Assembly (NCBI GenBank): GCA_002494975.1
Contig: DADI01000018.1
Span: 7,259-19,341 of the forward strand
Direction: 5' to 3'
Length of the DNA stretch: 12,083 nt
Source: Euryarchaeota archaeon UBA556
Lineage (GTDB): Archaea > Thermoplasmatota > Poseidoniia > Poseidoniales > Thalassarchaeaceae
This document shows positions 7,023 to 12,083 of the stretch, piece by piece. The notes beneath the pieces are model-generated. The model ran no database searches. It saw only the letters and a program-made list of their open reading frames with translations, and was not told where the DNA came from. Numbering within the stretch: the stretch's first letter is position 1; every line of letters begins with the position of its first letter. The translations under genes and the position numbers were made by a program.

Positions 7023-7798
7023 TATTCATTTGATTGTCGGAAAGAACGTATCACATTCAATTTTTTCTGAACACTTGATTCTATAATGCTCAAGAGCTCA
7101 TTTACATGTGTTGCATTCAATGCTTTTATTTGTGTATCTATAGAGTCAATAATCAACGATGCTAATTTCCAGATAGATTCATCATTAGGGGCCGGAAACA
7201 TATTTTTAACTTCATTATCAATATCAAATTCATTAATTTCCATTTCATTTATTTCGGCAATATTTTTGATATAAGATATCCACAGCATTAGTAAATTCTT
7301 CCATTCAGAAGATTCGACAACTCCTTCTAATTTTGGAATGATTTCTATTAGCCCTCTAACGTAGAGTTTACCAGAAGGGGCGGAATCAACATACTGTTGG
7401 ACAAGCTCATCGACAGAGGGAAAAATTTCATCAAAAGATTCTGGTTTTAGTGCGGGCTCTATTAGAGATAGAATACGAAAGCGTTTCCCTCCATTAGCGG
7501 TATAAAGCAGATTAGTGCCCTGTTCTTGCAGGTCATTAATATCTACTAGGGTACCTACATCATATGGTACCGACCATCCGTTTATTTCAGGCATTGAAAG
7601 ATTTGACATTACATGGCCATAAGGCAAATCATTGAGTGTAATATCATCTAACATCTGTTTATATCTCGGCTCAAAAACTCTCATTATCATTTGATCTCCC
7701 GGTAAGAGAAGTGAATCGAGAGTGAATAGAGGCACAATCATTTGTCCTTCTTTTAGTGAGGGGATGTCGTCTAATTTCAGAACTTCCACATCATACAC
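7022..7798 (-). CDS. Stand-alone LON N-terminal (PUA-like) domain protein
   Basis: About 258 residues with the substrate-binding domain of Lon proteases but no AAA+ or protease part. VPLFTLDSLLLPG (22-34) followed by RVFEPRYKQMLDD (40-52) matches the strong family signature 'lPLFpl..vLfPg....l.iFEpRY..l'. GTLVDI (82-87) and NGGKRFRIL (102-110) fit the later 'GtvarI' and 'G..RFri' strands. The C-terminal half (about 125-258) is helical, with LIEIIPKLE and a final helix pair. Single-domain LON-N proteins are known from bacteria and eukaryotes (the cereblon-like relatives), and their roles are mostly unclear; substrate or adaptor binding is a reasonable inference. The longest frame starts with GTG at 7798, overlapping the cupredoxin stop by 8 bp. 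The ATG at 7741 (MIVPLFTL) begins right at the domain and is an equally good start. Its 3' end touches the zinc-ribbon gene. Confidence 0.8.
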   Translation of the reverse strand: MYDVEVLKLDDIPSLKEGQMIVPLFTLDSLLLPGDQMIMRVFEPRYKQMLDDITLNDLPYGHVMSNLSMPEINGWSVPYDVGTLVDINDLQEQGTNLLYTANGGKRFRILSLIEPALKPESFDEIFPSVDELVQQYVDSAPSGKLYVRGLIEIIPKLEGVVESSEWKNLLMLWISYIKNIAEINEMEINEFDIDNEVKNMFPAPNDESIWKLASLIIDSIDTQIKALNATHVNELLSIIESSVQKKLNVIRSFRQSNE

Positions 7799-8306
7799 GC
7801 CCCATTTTCCCTCTGGTCGCCAAACTACTAATCACTAAAGCACCAATCAATGTGAGTGCTGAAAAACCGGGTACAGAGTTTTCCTTTACATCATCTTCTT
7901 CAGTTGTATTATCTTCAATAACTGGTGCAGGAGTTACGATAATCCTTCCAATCATATTTGCAGATTCATGAGGTTCGCATACGAATTCATATGTTCCATT
8001 CATTCCTTTTTCAAATGTGAATGAGTAGTCTACATTCCTCTCCGGCTCCCCTGAGTCAAAAAGATTATTTTCTTCAACTGCATTGTGCGCTAGTAATTCC
8101 CCATCCCAAAAAAACCTAACAGTATCTCCTTCAGAAATAGTTACTTCCGCCGGAGAAAAACGTAGATTTGTGCTATCTACTGAGATAATAATTTCATCTT
8201 CTTGGGTCGCATTTCCACTCTCTTCAGAAATCACATTTGTCCCTAATAATGAGAACACAATCAATGGAAACACCAGACCCAAGGTGTAAAACTTCACGAA
8301 CTTCAT
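7791..8306 (-). CDS. Plastocyanin-like blue-copper protein with PGF-CTERM anchor
   Basis: A 171-residue exported cupredoxin. The signal peptide is MKFVKFYTLGLVFPLIVFSLLG, with a cut probably near 22-27. The copper ligands are all present: H74 (LLAHNAV), C110, H113 and M118 in FVCEPHESANMIGRIIV. The Cys-x2-His-x4-Met spacing is that of plastocyanin. The strands FSPAEVTISEGDTVRFFW before it are typical. An acidic, Thr-containing linker (131-144) leads to VPGFSALTLIGALVISSL and RGKMGR. This is a PGF-CTERM signal (PGF at 146-148, hydrophobic stretch, basic end), which archaeosortase A is expected to cut so that the protein is lipid-linked to the outer face of the membrane. The role is one-electron transfer at the cell surface, perhaps in respiration; the partner is not in this window. 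It is read after the DUF454 gene (55 bp gap) and overlaps the LON-N gene by 8 bp. Confidence 0.9.
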   Translation of the reverse strand: MKFVKFYTLGLVFPLIVFSLLGTNVISEESGNATQEDEIIISVDSTNLRFSPAEVTISEGDTVRFFWDGELLAHNAVEENNLFDSGEPERNVDYSFTFEKGMNGTYEFVCEPHESANMIGRIIVTPAPVIEDNTTEEDDVKENSVPGFSALTLIGALVISSLATRGKMGRV

Positions 8307-8310
8307 GATG

Positions 8311-8351
8311 TTACAGAGTTTGATTAACGTATGAAGTCATGTTTACAGAGT
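8311..8351. repeat. 9 bp direct repeat TTACAGAGT upstream of the cupredoxin gene
   Basis: TTACAGAGT occurs exactly at 8311-8319 and again at 8343-8351, 32 bp start to start, about three helical turns. Both copies lie within the 55 bp spacer upstream of the cupredoxin start at 8306. On the minus strand the word is ACTCTGTAA. The placement fits a paired regulator site or a promoter element; it is not proven. Confidence 0.4.
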
Positions 8352-8361
8352 AAATGAATAT

Positions 8362-8865
8362 TCACTCTCTAGTATCGACTTTAACTCCGACGTACCAAAG
8401 TCCAATTAGCCCTACGAAAAGTATGGTCAAAGCTCCAAAACCAGGATCTGCTCCATTCCATGATGACATATCATCCCAAACCCCATCGCCTTTTGTCGAG
8501 ACTAGCCATACGAAATAAGCTGACATGGAAGTCATAGTCATAATCATGAACATCACACCTCTTTTAGCGTGCTTTGGTATTGTTTTACCGGTAGCGTAAT
8601 AATCAAATATAGCGTTCCCAAAATAAGGATTAGTCAGTGTTTTCCGAAACAATTTCTCACTGGAAAGAGAGAACAGAAAAGCAGCAGGTACAGCCCAAGA
8701 TACCGTAGGCCAACCTGGTATCCAGATTCCCATTATTGCAAATAAAACAAATAATGAACCAGTACCTATGTATAATTTACTTTTGAAAGGGCTACTAGCG
8801 ACGCAGTATTTTTCAACCACCTCATCGATAGTTTGTAACCTATCCATAAAACTCCGACCAACCAT
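8362..8865 (-). CDS. DUF454 (YbaN-like) membrane protein
   Basis: A 167-residue integral membrane protein. The segment from about 34 to 100 carries the DUF454 pattern: a first helix (GSLFVLFAIMGIW), the loop IPGWPT (49-54, compare 'lPvLPTtPF'), a second hydrophobic stretch with LFSLSSEKLFRKTL (64-77, compare 'caFarSSprlh.wL'), then NPYFGNAIFDY (79-89) and KTIPKHAKR (94-102). Two more helices lie at about 102-122 and 142-161. There is no signal peptide; the N-terminal 30 residues are polar and probably cytoplasmic. The family is widespread in bacteria, with no firm function. Its position as first gene ahead of a surface copper protein hints at an envelope or redox role, which is only an inference. 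The start at 8865 (MVGRSFMDR) or the Met at residue 7 are both possible. Confidence 0.7.
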   Translation of the reverse strand: MVGRSFMDRLQTIDEVVEKYCVASSPFKSKLYIGTGSLFVLFAIMGIWIPGWPTVSWAVPAAFLFSLSSEKLFRKTLTNPYFGNAIFDYYATGKTIPKHAKRGVMFMIMTMTSMSAYFVWLVSTKGDGVWDDMSSWNGADPGFGALTILFVGLIGLWYVGVKVDTRE

Positions 8866-8888
8866 CTAATCATAAAGGAATATGTCTC

Positions 8889-8897
8889 AATTTATGC
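8889..8897. promoter_or_regulatory. Candidate shared TATA element, DUF454 operon / purN
   Basis: AATTTATGC sits in the 75 bp between divergent starts at 8865 and 8941. Its centre is about 28 bp from the minus-strand ATG, the distance expected of a TATA box for a leaderless transcript. For purN it would give a leader of about 20 bases carrying GGAG at 8933-8936, four bases before the ATG, a plausible ribosome site. The assignment rests on spacing and a loose match to the archaeal TATA consensus only. Confidence 0.3.
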
Positions 8898-8940
8898 AAC
8901 AATTCCAAACCGTCAAGGATTATTACTCACTCGGAGATGT

Positions 8941-9564
8941 ATGGGCGTGCCATATACTCGACCTCGTCAGGGATCAATCAGCAGCCCTTTACGTATTGCA
9001 GTTTTGATTTCAGGGGGGGGTTCAGGCTTACTCGCCCTACTCAACTATCAGCGCTCCAAACCCGTCACGCATATCACAAAATTAATTATTTCAGATAATG
9101 AAAATGCAAAAGGCCTTCAATACGGTAATGATTTTCAGATTTCTACAATGGCGATAAATTTACCCTCCTCTTCTGATAGAATTCAACAACGTATTTTACA
9201 TGAAGATATTATTCATGAAAGGCTAATTGAATCAAATATTGAACTTATAGTATTGAATGGTTATATGAGGATTTTAACTCCGGAATTTGTGAAGAAATGG
9301 AAAGGCCGTTTGATTAATATTCACCCCTCTCTTCTTCCAAAATATCCAGGTGCAAATGCACAAAGAGATGCCTTAGATGATGGTGCTAAAATAACTGGAT
9401 GTACAGTTCATTTAGTCGACGAAGGCGTAGATACGGGTGAAATTCTTGCCCAATCTGAAGTCCCTATTTTTGATGGTGATACAATTGAAATATTACAAGA
9501 AAGAGTGAAAAAAGCAGAGCATTTACTTTACCCGAAGGTCTTAGATGATTATTGTGGTAAGTAA
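8941..9564 (+). CDS. purN: Phosphoribosylglycinamide formyltransferase PurN
   Basis: PurN transfers a formyl group from 10-formyl-THF to GAR, the third step of purine synthesis, in the cytoplasm. The 207-residue length fits the family plus an extra leader of about 17 residues before LRIAVLISGGGSGLLALL. The usual loop is SG-x-GSNLQ; here the Asn is Gly. NGYMRILTPEF (106-116) and the catalytic block NIHPSLLPKYPG (126-137; N126 and H128) are intact. DEGVDTGEILAQ (160-171) supplies the catalytic Asp, D164. The ATG at 8941 is the only ATG in frame before the domain, and a GGAG lies four bases before it. It ends with its TAA touching the convergent pseudouridine synthase stop. The other known way to make this step is ATP/formate-dependent PurT; finding PurN with PurH suggests the folate route is used throughout. 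Confidence 0.93.
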   Translation: MGVPYTRPRQGSISSPLRIAVLISGGGSGLLALLNYQRSKPVTHITKLIISDNENAKGLQYGNDFQISTMAINLPSSSDRIQQRILHEDIIHERLIESNIELIVLNGYMRILTPEFVKKWKGRLINIHPSLLPKYPGANAQRDALDDGAKITGCTVHLVDEGVDTGEILAQSEVPIFDGDTIEILQERVKKAEHLLYPKVLDDYCGK

Positions 9565-10326
9565 TTATTTGGAGATATACTGATTAATTTCATCGAATGT
9601 TATTTCTTGGAATTCCCCAGTATTAATATTATAATTTGAAAGCTCCATACTACCTATTCCTAAACGATGTATGGAAATAACATAATTTCCCAATGCACTA
9701 AACATTCGTCGGATTTGGCGTTTTTTGCCTTCTTTGATTGTCAACACTGCTATATTTTCATCGGCTAAAGTAATATTAGCTGGTTGAGAAACATATCTTT
9801 CATAATAATCATTGTCAGATATTTCAATTTTCACTCCACTTTTAATTTGGGAAATTTCATTTTCCGTAATTCCCAATTCTGTTTCTACAAGGTATTTCTT
9901 AGAAATATGATTTTTAGGATTTGTTATTTTATCTACCAATTTCCCATCTGTTGTAACTAATAAAAACCCAGTCGTATCCTCATCTAACCTACCGACAGTG
10001 ATTAGAGATTCATACACATTAGATGGGACTTTATCTCTAAAAATTTCATATACAGATTTTTTATTCAACTTTTTTTCTTGATCATTCAATCGCGAGCAAA
10101 TTACTCCTTCCGGTTTATTCAATAAAAAATACACATCATCAGTTGGTAGTGTCAGCACTTTTCCCTTGAAAGTTACAGGTTTTGTATTTGGATTAAATTC
10201 AAATTTAATATCTTTTACAGTCGAACCATTAACTGAAACGTCTCCGCTCCATATAGCATTCTTAACTTCATTCTTCGAAGTAAAAATCCCACACTTAGAA
10301 AGAAACTGATGTAATCTTATTTTCAT
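9565..10326 (-). CDS. RsuA/RluB/E/F-family pseudouridine synthase with S4 domain
   Basis: A 253-residue enzyme that converts a specific uridine in RNA, most likely ribosomal RNA, to pseudouridine. The N-terminal S4 RNA-binding domain (about 1-50) begins MKIRLHQFLSKCGIFTSKNE and includes the G-x-V-x-V-N-G turn (28-34). The catalytic domain has VYFLLNKPEGVICS (65-78), the catalytic motif GRLDEDTTG (112-120, with D115 as nucleophile) followed by LLVTTDG, and the C-terminal KEGKKRQIRRMFSALG (198-213). All key positions are present. The S4-containing Rsu/Rlu group is mainly bacterial; archaea normally rely on Cbf5, TruD and Pus10, so horizontal gain is likely. Which rRNA site it modifies cannot be told. 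It starts 3 bp after the stop of the upstream lipoprotein gene, so the two are co-transcribed, and it is unusually AT-rich and Lys/Asn/Ile-rich compared with its neighbours. Confidence 0.9.
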   Translation of the reverse strand: MKIRLHQFLSKCGIFTSKNEVKNAIWSGDVSVNGSTVKDIKFEFNPNTKPVTFKGKVLTLPTDDVYFLLNKPEGVICSRLNDQEKKLNKKSVYEIFRDKVPSNVYESLITVGRLDEDTTGFLLVTTDGKLVDKITNPKNHISKKYLVETELGITENEISQIKSGVKIEISDNDYYERYVSQPANITLADENIAVLTIKEGKKRQIRRMFSALGNYVISIHRLGIGSMELSNYNINTGEFQEITFDEINQYISK

Positions 10327-10329
10327 ATT

Positions 10330-11811
10330 TCATTCCATAATCAATTCTACTAAGTCACCAACGGATTCGTATAGACTTGGGCCATTTTCAAGATAGTAAA
10401 CTCCACCAGTTTTACTGCGTGAATCTTCAGGCTGTGAATTATTTCCGTTTGCACAGGTTCCAGTACAACCATCTGCAAAGGCCACATAAACGCGACCATC
10501 TCTATCTATGTGTAAATCGTTAAAATCTAGTAAATTTCTATTAGAACCACCTATATCTCGACAATCTCCACTATTCAAACATATACTTCCAATTTGCACA
10601 GGATCGTCTGAAACTCTAACAGTATGGAATATTGGTTTTTCATCTAATGCGTTTAAGCTGTAAGTAATATACAAATGATAGTGTACATTATTATTAGCAG
10701 TATGAGGATTCCCTGTCCAATTAACCTCATCAATATCCAACTCATCTAATTCACTTACATTTTCACTTCCTAGGTAAGTTATTGCGATACGCCCCGGGTC
10801 TCCTGCATCAATTTGAGGAAAAGTCGTCGAAATTACTTCTATTGGACTTATTCTAATACTATCTTGTTCCCAAGATTCCCCAGAATCAGTACTTCTTGAC
10901 ATATATACACCAAAATCAGCCCCAGACCATATATGATATGCATTAGAGTCTGTATCGGTTGCAACTTCGCTATTTTTTCGAGGATTTGGTGTACTTACGT
11001 CTTCCCCCATTGTTCGAGTATCCCAAGAGTAACCATTGTCTTTCGAGAAAATTACCGCGGGCGTCTCAACTCTTGGCGTAACGTAAACGGTTCCATCCGG
11101 AGCGGTTGTAATTGCTCCATGTAAACCTCCATCATCGGTGGCTAGTCCAAATATCTGACCCCCCAATTCGAAAGTAGCTCCGCCATCAAAACTGGTGAAA
11201 CAGAAAATTCCTAATCCTTTATTGTAACAAAAATATACTGCCTCGTCATAAATTGGAGACAATGAGCCAGGAATTCCATATCCATCGTCGACCCAAGGCC
11301 CTGTTGCGAGTTTAATGTGATCATTCAAAGGAGTAGTCCCTGAATCATGAGGGTTACCCAACCAACTTTCTCCATCATTATCTGACCAACCAATCCAGGT
11401 AGATTCTAACCCCATCATATGAATATTAAACACACGATCAGTTACTGGGTCTACCCAGCCGTAAGGGTCACTAGTGAATGGTGCTTGAGTAAAATCTCGC
11501 GAATTTTCCCATGTTAAGCCATAGTCACAAGATCTCATAGGTTTTTCTAAAGCTATGAAGAATATACAACCACTCGATGTAATACCGATACTTGGTTCTG
11601 GACCGTCTTCTCCTACATCGCTAAAAACAAAACTCATAGGCATGGGTGGAACATCGATTGCAATTCCATCTGGTCCAGTTACAAATATTCCATTTGAAGG
11701 CATGATTTCTTCTGAAATAACGCCTTTTTCATCATCTAGTTGAAGGCATCCAGAAAATGCGACTAAACACATCATTAGGCTAACTAGCGGGGCCATCATA
11801 CGTGTCTTCAT
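10330..11811 (-). CDS. Sialidase-like (BNR/Asp-box) beta-propeller lipoprotein
   Basis: A 493-residue exported protein. The N-terminus has a basic MKTR, a hydrophobic core and a lipobox ending FSGC at 19-22, so C22 is the probable lipid-modified residue and the protein sits outside the membrane. Five Asp-boxes (S-x-D-x-G-x-T/S-W/F) mark the blades of a sialidase-fold propeller: SCDYGLTW (94-101), SDNDGESW (143-150), SFDGGATF (207-214), SKDNGYSW (256-263) and STDSGESW (307-314). Additional blade-like text continues to about 475 (HIDRDGRVYVAFADG). Cysteine pairs near 95/81, 195/204 and 411/417/449/453 suggest disulfides. The fold covers sialidases, other glycosidases and non-enzymatic binding proteins. 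I cannot pick out the full Arg triad and Tyr/Glu pair of true sialidases, so a glycan-binding or hydrolase role is only suggested. It is first in a two-gene run with the pseudouridine synthase. Confidence 0.82.
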   Translation of the reverse strand: MKTRMMAPLVSLMMCLVAFSGCLQLDDEKGVISEEIMPSNGIFVTGPDGIAIDVPPMPMSFVFSDVGEDGPEPSIGITSSGCIFFIALEKPMRSCDYGLTWENSRDFTQAPFTSDPYGWVDPVTDRVFNIHMMGLESTWIGWSDNDGESWLGNPHDSGTTPLNDHIKLATGPWVDDGYGIPGSLSPIYDEAVYFCYNKGLGIFCFTSFDGGATFELGGQIFGLATDDGGLHGAITTAPDGTVYVTPRVETPAVIFSKDNGYSWDTRTMGEDVSTPNPRKNSEVATDTDSNAYHIWSGADFGVYMSRSTDSGESWEQDSIRISPIEVISTTFPQIDAGDPGRIAITYLGSENVSELDELDIDEVNWTGNPHTANNNVHYHLYITYSLNALDEKPIFHTVRVSDDPVQIGSICLNSGDCRDIGGSNRNLLDFNDLHIDRDGRVYVAFADGCTGTCANGNNSQPEDSRSKTGGVYYLENGPSLYESVGDLVELIME

Positions 11812-11875
11812 GAGGGGTCGTATTCACTAGAATATGTTACTCTTTTCATACCACGAGCAAAGAATGCCGGGGTGT

Positions 11876-11884
11876 GATTAATAA
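11876..11884 (+). promoter_or_regulatory. Candidate TATA element for the last gene
   Basis: GATTAATAA, centred about 30 bp before the ATG at 11910, is the best TATA-like word in the 98 bp between two divergent lipoprotein genes. The spacing fits a leaderless or very short-leader transcript. GATTAAT recurs at 11905-11911 across the start codon. Confidence 0.28.
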
Positions 11885-11909
11885 GGGGTAGGGCAAGTGC
11901 CTGCGATTA

Positions 11910-12083
11910 ATGAAGCAAATTACTGTACTGCTAGCCACCCTATTATTAGTATCGACTCCCTTAGCGGGATGTCTCGACGATGCCACCTTGGAAGAATTGA
12001 TTGATGACATCGTAGGCTGTATGGATGCCGAAGCAAAAAATTATGATGACAATGCTACCACAGAACTTGTAGGAAACTGTATT
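11910..12083 (+). CDS. Lipoprotein with C-x-D-x-x-A-x-N-Y module (partial, 3' end outside window)
   Basis: An open frame of 58 codons from ATG 11910 to the window edge. It starts MKQITVLLATLLLVSTPLAG with C21 next: a short basic start, a hydrophobic core and the lipobox LAGC, so it is probably an exported lipoprotein. An acidic helix (LDDATLEELIDDIV) follows. CMDAEAKNYDDNATTELVGNC (residues 37-57) matches the repeated module that I know as roughly 'C-x-D-x-x-A-x-N-Y-x-x-x-A-x(5-7)-C', often found in tandem in surface proteins of marine archaea and marine Bacteroidetes. Its function is unknown; the cysteine pair suggests a small disulfide loop. More copies may lie beyond the window. The gene is divergent from the propeller lipoprotein, 98 bp apart. 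Confidence 0.72.
   Translation, partial: MKQITVLLATLLLVSTPLAGCLDDATLEELIDDIVGCMDAEAKNYDDNATTELVGNCI

Noticed and set aside
8882..9007. A 41-codon frame beginning MSQFMQQFQTVKDYY that overlaps the start of purN in another frame; its opening faintly recalls the start of MutS.
   Set aside because: The likeness stops after about 15 residues, the frame ends inside purN, and its start lies at or upstream of the candidate TATA element. It is most likely chance, though a leader peptide cannot be fully excluded.
8995..9020. A run of G (CAGGGGGGGGTTC) at the purN nucleotide loop, a possible frameshift site.
   Set aside because: The frame is intact across it and encodes the expected Gly-rich loop, so no slippage needs to be assumed.
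1..12083. A new defence, toxin-antitoxin or mobile system.
   Set aside because: I looked for nuclease, reverse transcriptase, integrase, helicase and small toxin patterns, terminal inverted repeats and CRISPR-like repeats and saw none; the genes are metabolic, envelope and housekeeping.

Overview
The window looks like a compact, AT-rich genome fragment from a free-living archaeon. The best guess is a marine planktonic euryarchaeon of the Thermoplasmatota (Marine Group II/III, Poseidoniia-like). Support comes from a full-length group II chaperonin (thermosome) subunit, a plastocyanin-like protein ending in a PGF-CTERM archaeosortase signal, secreted proteins held by lipoboxes or a single C-terminal helix, and a terminal lipoprotein with a C-x-D-x-x-A-x-N-Y module that I recall from marine archaea and marine bacteria. 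The lineage is an inference: there is no rRNA gene or other phylogenetic marker beyond the chaperonin. Several genes have a bacterial flavour (PurH, PurN, an RsuA/RluB-type pseudouridine synthase, a DUF454 membrane protein), which fits a lineage known for much acquired bacterial metabolism.

Layout. 1-2076 is a surface-glycan region: the start of a GT4-like glycosyltransferase (minus), then two unrelated-looking PAPS-dependent sulfotransferases facing each other. 2206-3493 holds a small three-helix membrane protein of unknown function and, convergent to it, a secreted cysteine-rich protein with a C-terminal anchor. 3602-6813 carries the thermosome subunit followed on the same strand by bifunctional PurH. 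6810-8865 is a minus-strand run read in the order DUF454 membrane protein, PGF-CTERM cupredoxin, stand-alone LON-N (PUA-like) domain protein, short zinc-ribbon protein; the last three overlap end to end. 8941-9564 is PurN, divergent from that run. 9565-11811 is a minus-strand pair: a sialidase-like Asp-box lipoprotein, then the pseudouridine synthase 3 bp behind it. 11910 to the end is the start of another lipoprotein, cut by the window edge.

How the parts may work together. PurN and PurH are the two formyl-transfer steps of de novo purine synthesis, and both are the 10-formyl-THF-using types, so this cell probably makes IMP in the bacterial folate-dependent way. The glycosyltransferase and sulfotransferases suggest sulfated surface or extracellular glycans. 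Five proteins are exported or surface-anchored by at least three different routes (lipobox, PGF-CTERM, single C-terminal helix).

The genes are tightly packed: all four convergent junctions have between a 4 bp overlap and a 7 bp gap. No stretch over 300 bases lacks a gene. I saw no RNA gene, CRISPR array, insertion sequence or phage gene, and no convincing new defence or mobile system. The most interesting points are the altered nucleotide-binding loop of the thermosome subunit, the LON-N/zinc-ribbon overlap pair, the folate-type purine genes in an archaeal context, and small repeated motifs in three upstream regions.
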